Below, piece by piece: positions 24,795-32,600 of a stretch of DNA of 43,510 nt (position 1 is the first letter of the stretch; each line of letters opens with the position of its first letter). The DNA is from Bifidobacteriaceae bacterium. Lineage in GTDB: Bacteria; Actinomycetota; Actinomycetes; Actinomycetales; WQXJ01. Position numbers and translations under genes: made by a program. The notes beneath the pieces were generated by a model. The model had not been told where the DNA came from. It worked only from the letters and a program-made list of their open reading frames with translations, and ran no database searches. The stretch lies in the NCBI GenBank assembly GCA_031267825.1, contig JAIRYJ010000035.1:1-43510 (forward strand), given 5' to 3'.

Positions 24795-25778
24795 TTGAAC
24801 AGCGGAATCGTCAGCCATGACACCGAAAAGAGGATGGTGTTGGTGTCCGGCAGGGCCCACCCGGAACTGGCCGATGCGGTATCCCGCGAACTGGACTGTG
24901 AACTAGTTCCGACCTCGGCCTATGACTTCGCCAACGACGAGATCTATGTCCGGTTCTCTGAGTCAGTTCGCGGCACTTTCGCCTTTTGCCTGCAATCGCA
25001 TACCACGCCGATCAATCAGTGGATCATGGAACACCTGATCATGTGCGATGCGTTGAAGCGGGCCTCGGCCCGGTCAATCACAGCGATCGCGCCGTTCTAC
25101 GGTTACGCCCGCCAAGATAAGAAGCACCGTGGCCGCGAACCGATCTCCGCCCGGCTGATGGCTGATCTGTTCGCGACCGCCGGGGCTGACCGGTTAATGT
25201 CAGTTGACCTGCACACCGCTCAGATTCAAGGCTTCTTCAATGGTCCGGTTGATCACTTGTGGGCTTTGCCAACTCTGGCCAACTATGTCCGCACCCGGGT
25301 GGACCGTTCCCGGCTGACCATCGTGTCGCCTGACGCGGGTCGGGTCCGGTTAGCTGACCAGTGGTCGGATCGCCTGGGGGCGCCGTTGGCGATCATCCAC
25401 AAGCGACGCGACCCGACAGTGGCCAACAAGGTCCGTGTCCACGAACTGGTCGGTGAGGTAGCGGGCCGGACTTGCGTCATTGTTGACGACATGATCGACA
25501 CGGCCAGCACAATAGTTGAGGCGGCTGAGGCGCTCAGAAAGAACGGTGCGTCGCAGGTTATCGTAGCCGCGACGCATGCGGTTCTGTCCGGCCCGGCGGT
25601 TGATCGCCTGACACGCTCGGGTATCGCTGAAGTGGTTGTCACCGATACCTTGCCGATCGAGGACGAGAAGCGATTTGACCGCCTAACTGTTCTGTCGATC
25701 GCGCCGCTGATCGCCCGCGCCATCCGCGAAGTGTTCGATGACGGCTCCGTCACATCGCTCTTCGACGGCAACTCCTAG
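24795..25778 (+). CDS. prs: Ribose-phosphate pyrophosphokinase (PRPP synthetase)
   Basis: Prs makes PRPP from ribose-5-phosphate and ATP for nucleotide, His and Trp synthesis. The 327-residue product shows LVSGRAHPELADAV, the flexible-loop YGYARQDKKHRGREPISA, divalent-metal VDLHTAQIQGFF, and the PRPP-binding CVIVDDMIDTASTI (about residues 229-242). The start is the TTG at 24795, chosen because AAGGGGT lies 6 nt before it and it gives the family N-terminus; the frame stays open upstream only within glmU. glmU-prs is the normal actinomycete pair. rplY, which usually follows closely, is 2.5 kb away here. Confidence 0.95.
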   Translation: MNSGIVSHDTEKRMVLVSGRAHPELADAVSRELDCELVPTSAYDFANDEIYVRFSESVRGTFAFCLQSHTTPINQWIMEHLIMCDALKRASARSITAIAPFYGYARQDKKHRGREPISARLMADLFATAGADRLMSVDLHTAQIQGFFNGPVDHLWALPTLANYVRTRVDRSRLTIVSPDAGRVRLADQWSDRLGAPLAIIHKRRDPTVANKVRVHELVGEVAGRTCVIVDDMIDTASTIVEAAEALRKNGASQVIVAATHAVLSGPAVDRLTRSGIAEVVVTDTLPIEDEKRFDRLTVLSIAPLIARAIREVFDDGSVTSLFDGNS

Positions 25779-25820
25779 GCTCTCCGACCCGCCCGGTGCT
25801 CCGACCGGCCCACCACACCG

Positions 25821-25848
25821 CCAGTCCGTTGACCTGGGGTTTGACTAA
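25821..25848. repeat. Partial third copy of the 117-bp repeat end
   Basis: CAGTCCGTTGACCTGGGG and TTTGACTAAT match the right end of the 117-bp repeats (CAGTCCGTTGAACTGCGG, TTTACTAAT) with few changes. It lies about 40 bp before the second 54-bp palindrome, so the two repeat types occur together. Confidence 0.55.
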
Positions 25849-25888
25849 TCGACCGGTCAAGGCCGGTAACCAGAGCGTTCACCTCTTA

Positions 25889-25942
25889 CACAGGAATTGA
25901 CCCCAGTGGGGTTAAAACCAGCCACTGGGGTCAGTTTCTGTG
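25889..25942. repeat. 54-bp palindromic repeat, copy 2
   Basis: Differs from the copy at 3557-3610 at one base in the inner part (GGGGTTAAAACC for GGGGTCAAAACC). The long arms, including both G-T wobble positions, are the same. It lies between prs and the DUF559-like gene, at the presumed left edge of an inserted block. Confidence 0.8.
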
Positions 25943-25970
25943 GGTCCGATCTAAGTCGTGCGCTGAAACC

Positions 25971-25979
25971 TGTGGATAA
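25971..25979 (-). promoter_or_regulatory. Perfect DnaA-box sequence
   Basis: TGTGGATAA is the complement of TTATCCACA, the high-affinity DnaA box. It directly abuts the GTG at 25980. It is single, without neighbouring boxes, so it is not an origin. It may be chance, or a site for DnaA-linked control of the gene that follows. Confidence 0.35.
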
Positions 25980-26978
25980 GTGCGCCTGTCCCAGGATCTG
26001 GAGTTCATTTCAAGGCAGGTTGGTCAGATGATTGAAGTTCTCCGAACCGAGCAAATCGGTAATTATGCCGCTAGGAAACTGTCTCACCAGCAGCGACGGA
26101 TTATGCCCGGAGTTTTCCTACCTTACGACCGGGTGTCGCGAGCCGAACCGACTTCACTTTCCAGCAGAGTGGCGGCAGCGTTGGCGATCTGTCCAGAAGG
26201 CTCGCTCATCAGTGGGCTGGGTGCGCTGGAGTTGATGGGTGTTGACTTGCCTGACGGGTTGAACAATGACGGTGTTGTTACTATCGCGATCCCGAGGGCG
26301 AGCCAATGCCGCTTGAGGAGGGCTGGAGTGAGTATCCAGCGTCTTCGTGTCATGCCGACCCGCTGGGGCCGTAGCCAGACACTGGCCGAACCGGCGCACT
26401 GCTGGGCAACGGCGGCTTTAGCCCTGGCGGGCCAAGATCCATGGCTGCCGGGAAGGGACTGGATCGCGTCCGCGCCAGGCGTCTTTGAGCACCCGCGAAA
26501 GGTCAGGTTCCTCCAGATCATCCAGTTGGGCGAGGCGTTGACTCGCCGGTCCAATCCCGTGCTAACGCAAGACAATTTCGCTGCCCGAATAGCCGCCTGG
26601 GTGCCACGTCATCCCGGCAAACCACTGGTCCGGGAGCTGTTCTCCCATGTCCGGTGCAGGACCGACTCTGTTGCGGAAACTTGGTTACGCCTAGCTGTGA
26701 TTGATGCGGGCTTCCCCGAACCAGTAGTCAACCATGGTGTGTTTGGCCCATCGGGCTGGCGTTACCTTGACCTTAGTTGGCCTGACCGACTAATCGCGTT
26801 GGAGTACCACGGTCGTCAGCACTTTGATAATCCTTCGCAGTCGTATGAAGATGTCGGGCGCCGTGGCGAATTGCAGGCCGCGGGCTGGACTGTAATTGAG
26901 GCGACCAGACGGGATCTCCGTCAGCCTGGTGAGTTATTGCGCCGTCTGGGTGCGGCCTTTGCCCGCGCTGAGAGGTAA
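25980..26978 (+). CDS. DUF559-type protein with endonuclease-like C-terminus
   Basis: A 332-residue protein of a type common in actinomycetes. The N-terminal third resembles the AbiEi-like part (ARKLSHQQRRIMPGVFLPYDRVSRAEPTSL, then helix-rich sequence). The C-terminal 100 residues resemble the Vsr/DUF559 restriction-endonuclease-like fold: RYLDLSWPDRLIALEYHGRQHF holds D-x(n)-E-x-H/G, followed by R-R-G-E-L-Q-A-A-G-W. Function is unproven; such genes have been called abortive-infection or mismatch-endonuclease relatives. The start is GTG 25980 or ATG 26028. Flanking repeats and its place inside the prs-rplY interval suggest acquisition. Confidence 0.7.
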   Translation: MRLSQDLEFISRQVGQMIEVLRTEQIGNYAARKLSHQQRRIMPGVFLPYDRVSRAEPTSLSSRVAAALAICPEGSLISGLGALELMGVDLPDGLNNDGVVTIAIPRASQCRLRRAGVSIQRLRVMPTRWGRSQTLAEPAHCWATAALALAGQDPWLPGRDWIASAPGVFEHPRKVRFLQIIQLGEALTRRSNPVLTQDNFAARIAAWVPRHPGKPLVRELFSHVRCRTDSVAETWLRLAVIDAGFPEPVVNHGVFGPSGWRYLDLSWPDRLIALEYHGRQHFDNPSQSYEDVGRRGELQAAGWTVIEATRRDLRQPGELLRRLGAAFARAER

Positions 26979-27250
26979 TTGGGTCAAGTCCGGCCGGAAA
27001 TGGTGGCTTTAGCCGCCTTCCGCCTGCCGGGCCCAAACCCGCAAGCTTGGCGGGTAGGCGAGGGAGATGTGACGCCTGGTCCAATCGGGACGCGACTGGG
27101 AATCGCCCGAGCTGTGTCAGGCAGCAAGGGACAGAGGTCCTAGACTAGGTCCGTGGTTCTTCACCACGGACCTAGCCCGGCCGGGGAGTGTTCTTCAGGA
27201 CGCTCGTGTCACATCACAAACCAGCCCGAATAGAAAGGCGACAACTGATC
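26979..27250. other. Hairpin-rich region upstream of ahpC
   Basis: No gene is seen. Successive stems can be drawn: GGTGGC/GCCGCC (27003), CCCGC/GCGGG (27040-27056), TCGGG/CCCGA (27087-27110), GGAC/GTCC (27130-27140), and a 13-bp perfect hairpin at 27145-27175. The density suggests a structured leader or small RNA of about 170 nt. A signal recognition particle RNA was considered and not supported. GAAAGG at 27232-27238 serves as the ahpC ribosome binding site. Confidence 0.4.
27145..27175. terminator. 13-bp perfect hairpin before ahpC
   Basis: CTAGGTCCGTGGT (27145-27157) pairs fully with ACCACGGACCTAG (27163-27175) around TCTTC. No T-run follows on the + strand. It could end transcription from the upstream gene or act as an ahpC leader element. 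Confidence 0.5.
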
Positions 27251-27814
27251 GTGTCGATTCTTAACAGCCGAATCCCAGTGTTCAACGCCACGGCCTATGC
27301 TGATGGCGGTTTCCGTGATGTCAGCGACCAACATTTGCTTGGCGGATGGTCGGTGGTGTTTTTCTATCCGGCCGACTTCTCATTCGTCTGCCCAACTGAA
27401 CTGGCCGACTTAGCGTCACTCCATGACGAGTTCAGAGCCGTTCAAACTGAGATCTACTCGGTTTCGACTGACACTCATTTCTCGCACAAGGCTTGGCATG
27501 ACACCTCAGATGCTGTCAGCGCGATTCAGTTCCCCATGCTGGGTGATCCATCCGGGCAGGTCACGCGCGGATTTGGCGTCATGATTGAAGAGACTGGCCT
27601 GGCGGAACGGGCCACTTTCTTGATCAACCCGGAGGGTGTTATCAAGGCGATTGAAATCTCTGACGGGTCGGTCGGCCGTGACGCACGGGACTTGTTGCGC
27701 AAAGTCAAGGCCGCCCAGTGGGTGGCGGCTAATCCAGGTGATGTTTGCCCGGCGCGCTGGGTTCTTGGGGCTGACACGCTTAAACCATCAGCCAAGCTAG
27801 TCGGCCAAATCTAG
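27251..27814 (+). CDS. ahpC: Alkyl hydroperoxide reductase subunit C (typical 2-Cys peroxiredoxin)
   Basis: A 187-residue peroxiredoxin, closely like enterobacterial AhpC in length and sequence. It reduces H2O2, organic hydroperoxides and peroxynitrite. Peroxidatic Cys47 lies in FSFVCPTEL, resolving Cys166 in GDVCPARW, and STDTHFSHKAWH and GLAERATFLI are family blocks. The GTG at 27251 gives the standard N-terminus (SILNSRIPVFNATAY). The usual reductase partner (AhpF, or AhpD in mycobacteria) is not next to it, so the electron donor is encoded elsewhere. It sits in the interval that separates prs from rplY, with hairpins on both sides, so it is probably its own transcription unit. Confidence 0.94.
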   Translation: MSILNSRIPVFNATAYADGGFRDVSDQHLLGGWSVVFFYPADFSFVCPTELADLASLHDEFRAVQTEIYSVSTDTHFSHKAWHDTSDAVSAIQFPMLGDPSGQVTRGFGVMIEETGLAERATFLINPEGVIKAIEISDGSVGRDARDLLRKVKAAQWVAANPGDVCPARWVLGADTLKPSAKLVGQI

Positions 27815-27815
27815 G

Positions 27816-27836
27816 CCACGCGGCTAAGCCGCGTGG
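27816..27836 (+). terminator. Hairpin immediately after ahpC
   Basis: CCACGCGGC (27816-27824), loop TAA, GCCGCGTGG (27828-27836): perfect 9-bp stem starting 2 nt after the ahpC stop. No U-tract follows, so termination is inferred from position. Confidence 0.55.
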
Positions 27837-28262
27837 GCGGTCAACCAGTGGGCAAAATCTAGGCCGTGAGGCTAGGCCACCGAGCAAACCAGCCCGTCAG
27901 CCAGCCGCCCAGCCAACCATCCCGTCAACCAGCCGCCCAGCCAACCGGCCAAGCCGCGGGCCCCGGGCCTCAAAGGAAATACCGGAATGCCAAAGCCGCC
28001 ACAAAGAAGGAAATACCGGAATGCCAGAGCCACCGTAAAGACGGCTATGATGGCACGGTTGCCTTGGCGAGGGAAGCCAGTGGCGCACCAGCGGGCCAGT
28101 TCGCCGCCAGGCTATGGCCGGTGCCGTGCCCACAGTTTCCGTGATCGACTTGCGGTTTGAACGTTGCCGGTTGGCTTGGGCTGACATAAACCCGGTTCTG
28201 GGCCGGGATGCCGCAGGCTTGAGGCATCACCGTCCAGGGCCCTGACATCTAAGGAGCCGACC
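27837..28262. other. ahpC-rplY spacer with tandem repeats and a promoter
   Basis: There is no supported gene. At about 27890-27955, CCCGTCAACCAGCCGCCCAGCCAACC-like units repeat imperfectly. A 34-bp direct duplication lies at 27973-28040. TATGAT at 28045-28050 is the best -10 in the spacer, giving a leader of about 205 nt for rplY. AAGGAG at 28251-28256 is the rplY ribosome binding site. Confidence 0.5.
27973..28040. repeat. 34-bp tandem duplication upstream of the rplY promoter
   Basis: Units start at 27973 and 28007 and agree at 30 of 34 bases. Each contains AAGGAAATACCGGAATGCCA with the near-palindrome ATACCGGAAT. The second unit ends 4 bp before the putative -10 TATGAT, so the array covers the position of the -35 and upstream activator sites. 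Confidence 0.7.
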
Positions 28263-28850
28263 ATGGCTGAAATAGTTCTCAAGGCACAACTCCGAACCGA
28301 GTTCGGTAAGGGTGCGGCCCGCCGCACCCGGCGGGCCGGTCTGGTACCGGCTGTCATGCATCCGCATAAGGAAGCCCCGACTCATATCTCGTTACCAGGT
28401 CATGAGGCGTTTCTGGCTTTGCGTCACTCTAATGCGGTGATCACGATTGATCTTGACGGACAGCAGACTTTGACCATTGCTCGTGAGATTCAGCGCAACG
28501 CTTTAACTGACGCGCTGGAACATGTTGACTTGCAGGTCATCATCCGCGGCGAGAAGATCGAGGTCAACATCCCGCTGCACATCGAAGGCGAAACGGTTTC
28601 GGGTGTGGCTTTGCTTGATTCTCAGGATTTGGCGGTCCGGGCGGAAGCCACCCAGGTGCCTGAGGTTATCTCGGTCTCAGTTGAGGGCCTGGTTGAGGGT
28701 GATGTCATCAGGATCCGTGACTTGGATTTGCCGGACACGGTTGAGCCTTTGGAGGATCCGGAGACGGCGATTGTGACTGTGACGGCCGAACGTTCAGAGG
28801 AACCAGAAACTGTGGAGACGGATTCGGCTGACACCGCGCCTGAGGACTGA
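28263..28850 (+). CDS. rplY: 50S ribosomal protein L25/general stress protein Ctc
   Basis: A 195-residue L25 of the long (TL5/Ctc) type, which binds 5S rRNA. The N-terminal L25 domain (LKAQLRTEFGKGAARRTRRAGLVPAVMH, residues 6-33) is followed by a C-terminal TL5 beta domain (VNIPLHIEGETVSGVALLD) and a short acidic tail. ATG 28263 has AAGGAG 6 nt upstream. pth starts 21 bp downstream, the normal actinomycete order. Ctc genes are often stress-induced; the tandem repeat upstream may matter for that. Confidence 0.95.
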   Translation: MAEIVLKAQLRTEFGKGAARRTRRAGLVPAVMHPHKEAPTHISLPGHEAFLALRHSNAVITIDLDGQQTLTIAREIQRNALTDALEHVDLQVIIRGEKIEVNIPLHIEGETVSGVALLDSQDLAVRAEATQVPEVISVSVEGLVEGDVIRIRDLDLPDTVEPLEDPETAIVTVTAERSEEPETVETDSADTAPED

Positions 28851-28871
28851 ACGGGCGTATCTTGACTGATT

Positions 28872-29552
28872 GTGAGTGATGTTTGGCTCGTCGTAGGGTT
28901 GGGTAACCCTGGGCCGAAGTACGCCCGCAACCGCCACAATTTGGGTTTCATGGTGGTCGATGTGTTGGCCGCCCGGTCGGGAGTGGGTTTTGCTCGCCGC
29001 GCTCATGGTGGTGCTTTGGCTGGTGCCGCGCGGATTGGCTGGGCGCCTGGCGGTCTGCCTGGGCCACGGGCGGTGTTAGCTAAACCGCAAAGGTTCATGA
29101 ATTTGTCTGGTGGTCCGGCCGCCGAGTTGATGAACTATTTTGGGGTTGATTTGGATCATCTGATTGTGGTTCATGATGATATTGATTTGTCGGCTTGGCA
29201 GGTGCGGTTGAAACGTGGCGGCGGTGAGGGTGGCCACAATGGTTTGCGCGATATTTCGCGTGCCCTTGGTTCGCGGGATTACTTGCGGGTCCGGTTGGGT
29301 GTGGACCGGCCTACTTTAGGGGACGATGCCGCCGCCTATGTTTTGCGTGATTTCCCGAGTTCGCAGTTGGCTGAGGTTGAGTTGTTGGCCAGTCGGGCGG
29401 CCGATGCCGTCGAACAGGTTATTTCGCATGGTTTGGCTGCCGCTCAGCTTGTTTTTCATTCACCTCCGGCTGCGCCGAAACCGGCTGGGGATCCGCCGCG
29501 CGGTGGTTCCCTAACGGGTCAGGGGCCTGGGTCTGAGCGGGAGGAAAGCTGA
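28872..29552 (+). CDS. pth: Peptidyl-tRNA hydrolase
   Basis: Pth cleaves the ester bond of stalled peptidyl-tRNAs and recycles tRNA. The 226-residue product shows VVGLGNPGPKYARNRHNLGF with catalytic His22, KPQRFMNLSG, and VVHDDIDL with the catalytic aspartate, plus the tRNA-binding KRGGGEGGHNGLRDI. GTG 28872 gives the standard N-terminus. The last about 30 residues (from SPPAAPKPAG) are a Pro/Gly-rich extension that includes the 43-bp repeated segment; its end GQGPGSEREES is repeated in the next mini-frame. One GGACGATGCC is at 29321. Confidence 0.95.
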   Translation: MSDVWLVVGLGNPGPKYARNRHNLGFMVVDVLAARSGVGFARRAHGGALAGAARIGWAPGGLPGPRAVLAKPQRFMNLSGGPAAELMNYFGVDLDHLIVVHDDIDLSAWQVRLKRGGGEGGHNGLRDISRALGSRDYLRVRLGVDRPTLGDDAAAYVLRDFPSSQLAEVELLASRAADAVEQVISHGLAAAQLVFHSPPAAPKPAGDPPRGGSLTGQGPGSEREES

Positions 29553-29557
29553 TGCCG
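29515..29557 (+). repeat. 43-bp direct repeat at the pth/mfd junction, copy 1
   Basis: Identical in all 43 bases to 29589-29631. It carries the end of pth, GGGAGGAAAGC as ribosome binding site, and the overlapping stop-start TGATG. Offset 74 bp. Confidence 0.9.
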
Positions 29558-29626
29558 ACCACGGCGTGGTCCTGGAGGAGATGCGGGGCGGGTCAGGGGC
29601 CTGGGTCTGAGCGGGAGGAAAGCTGA
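29552..29626 (+). CDS. Possible 24-codon mini-gene between pth and mfd
   Basis: ATG 29552 overlaps the pth TGA (TGATG) and has GGGAGGAAAGC at the right distance. The frame encodes 24 residues, MPTTAWSWRRCGAGQGPGSE to REES, and its TGA (29624-29626) overlaps the mfd ATG in the same TGATG. The second half of the peptide equals the C-terminus of Pth because of the 43-bp duplication. It is probably a by-product that keeps ribosomes flowing from pth to mfd; a peptide function is not indicated. Confidence 0.3.
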   Translation: MPTTAWSWRRCGAGQGPGSEREES

Positions 29627-29631
29627 TGCCG
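29589..29631 (+). repeat. 43-bp direct repeat, copy 2 (mfd start)
   Basis: Second exact copy, which supplies the mfd ribosome binding site and ATG (29626). It shows that the stop-start coupling cassette has been duplicated. Confidence 0.9.
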
Positions 29632-32600
29632 CTGACCTATCTGCCTGAACTGCTGGCCCAAGACCCGGGCCTGGCTGAGGTTCTGGAGTTGGCGGCCGAC
29701 CGGGTTCAACCGCTTGACGGGGCGGGTGGCGGTAGTAGCGAAACTAGTGACCGGGTTGATATCACCGCGGTTGAAGCGATCCGTCCGGCGTTGATCGCCG
29801 CCATCTCCAAAGCCATGGCTGAGGCTTACCGTCTCCGTCCGTCCGGCCCTGGCCTGCCGTATCCGCCGGTTGTGGCCATCACAGCTTCAACTAGCGCGGC
29901 CGAGGAACTGGCGGCCGCCGCCCAAGCTTTCATGCCAGCCGATCAGATCGCTGTCCTGCCAGCGTGGGAAACTCTGCCGCATGAACGTTTATCTCCCCGG
30001 GCGGACACTTTAGGCAGGCGGACAGCGGTTTTCCGTCGCTTGGCTCACCCTGAGGTGGCCGGGCCGCACGGCCCAATTGAACTGCTCATAACTCCTTTAC
30101 GATCAATTCTTCAACCAGCGGTGACCGGTTTGGGCGAGATCACCCCAGTCAGTCTTAAAGCAGGCGATCAAGCTGATCTGACTGATGTGGCTGACCGTTT
30201 AGCGGAACTGGCTTACAGCCGCGTAGACATGGTCACCCGGCGCGGTGAATACGCTGTTCGCGGCGGTATTTTAGATGTTTTCCCGGCGGTTGAAAGTCAC
30301 CCCATCCGGATTGATTTCTGGGGTGATGAAGTTGAGGAATGCCGCTATTTCGCTGTGTCGGATCAGCGCTCATCAGACCTGGCGGCAAGCGGATTGTGGG
30401 CCACGGCCTGCCGTGAACTGCTTATCACTGACACTGTCAAAGCCCGCGCCCGGGCTTTGATACCGCGCTTACCGGGAGTGGCTGACCTGCTCAGCCAGGT
30501 AGCTGAAGGAATCTACGCCGAAGGCATGGAATCGCTCACCCCGGTTCTGGCTGACGGCTTGACACCGGTGCTGAATTTGGCGCCACGCGGTTCGTTGATG
30601 CTGTTCCTTGAACCGGAGCGGTTACACCGCCGGGCGGATGATCTGATCGCCACCGCCGGGGAGTTCCTTGAGGCCGCCTGGGAGGCGGCCGCGACTGGTG
30701 GTAACTCACCGGTCAGTTTGGAAGCTGGATCGTTCCTCACCATGGACCAACTTGAAGCCGAAGCGGGCCAGGTTGGCTGCGGCTGGTGGAACGCTGATTC
30801 GTTCGGTTTACCAGACTCGGCTGAACCGACCGGGCTGTCTCCTGGAAGTCGGCTGGGAGCTGGCGGGACGGCATCGGGCAATGAACAACTTGAAACTGGG
30901 CAGGGGGCGGCCACCTGGGCGGATGAAACTGTCCGGATCAAACTCGGGGCCCGCCCGTTGGAGAACTATCACGGCCAAGTGGCGCACGCCATCAAACAGT
31001 TACGTTCCTGGACTAAAGCCGGCTGGTGTGTTGTGTTGACAACTGAAGGCCACGGCCCGGCGAAACGTTTAGCTGAACGCCTATCGGGCGAATCGGTGCC
31101 CGCCAAGCTGATCCCCGACTTCGATCAAGCCAGTTATCAGCCTGGTTTGGTGCTGGTCACAACCGCCTCCGGACGGGGCTACACCGTTCCAGACCTGAAA
31201 CTAGCGGTCATCTCAGAGCGGGATTTGACTGGCCGGAACGGCGCTACAACACGTGACATGCGGCGTATGCCGTCACGCCGTAAGGCGGCGGTTGATCCGC
31301 TCCAACTTCAAACCGGTGACCTGGTGGTCCATGAACAGCATGGTGTTGGACGGTTTGTTGAACTAGTTGACCGGACTGTGGGAGCTGGTGACAGCCGGGC
31401 GACACGCGAATATTTGGTGATCGAATACGCCCCGTCAAAACGCGGCCAGCCAGCTGACCGCTTATATGTTCCAACTGATTCGCTTGATCAGGTGACCCGT
31501 TATGTTGGCGGCGAGAATCCTTCACTGTCACGTCTCGGTGGCGGTGACTGGGCTAAAGCTAAGTCACGGGCCCGCCAAGCGGTCAACCGTTTAGCTGAGG
31601 AACTGGTCCGGCTTTACGCCGCTCGGATGGCGACTAAAGGTTTCGCTTTCAGCCCGGACACACCTTGGCAACGTGAACTGGAAGACGCCTTCGATTACGT
31701 TGAAACACCAGACCAGTTGACCACGATTGATGAGGTCAAATCAGATATGCGGGCGCCTTCGCCGATGGACCGGTTAATTTGTGGTGATGTTGGTTACGGT
31801 AAAACTGAGATCGCTGTCCGGGCGGCTTTCAAAGCGGTTCAGGACGGTAAACAAGTGGCTGTTTTGGCTCCAACAACACTGCTGGTCAGGCAGCATTTTG
31901 ATACGTTCACTGACCGTTACGCGCCCTTCGGGGTGGAGGTGCGGGCTTTATCTCGTTTCCAGTCGGCTAAAGAAGCCAGCCAAACTAGAGCTGATCTGGT
32001 GGCGGGCAAAGTTGATGTGGTGATCGGCACTCATGCTTTGATCACTGGCGGCACCCGGTTCAAAGATCTCGGGTTGGTGGTGATTGATGAGGAGCAACGT
32101 TTCGGTGTGGAACATAAGGAAACACTGAAAGCTCAAGCTCCGGCGGTTGATGTGCTTTCAATGTCCGCCACACCAATCCCCAGGACGTTAGAAATGGCTG
32201 TCAGCGGGATTCGTGAAATGTCAACCCTGACTACTCCACCAGAGGAACGTCACCCTGTTTTGACTTATGTTGGGCGGGCCACACCTGGTCAGGTGGCGGC
32301 CGCTATTCGGCGTGAACTGCTGCGCGAGGGTCAGGTTTTCTATGTCCATAACCGGGTGCAGTCGATTAGCCGGGCGGCGTCCGAGTTAGCTGAGTTGGTG
32401 CCGGAGGCGCGTATCGCTGTGGCGCACGGCAAAATGAATGAGAAACAACTCGAACAGGTGATGATTGACTTTTGGGAAAGACGGTTTGACGTTCTGGTAT
32501 GTACCACGATCATTGAGACAGGGTTGGATATCGCTAACGCTAACACTCTGATAGTGGACGATGCCGACCGGTTTGGTTTGGCGCAGTTACATCAGCTTCG

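Noticed and set aside
27058-27145. Possible signal recognition particle (4.5S) RNA, because of TGTCAGG followed by CAGCA
   Set aside because: The tip with GGAA between the two conserved strands is missing, and the arms do not pair as in SRP helix 8. It was kept only as a structured region.
28050-28160. Small + strand frame (MARLPWRGKPVAHQ...) before rplY
   Set aside because: It has no ribosome binding site, and its ATG overlaps the putative -10. It is more likely 5' leader.
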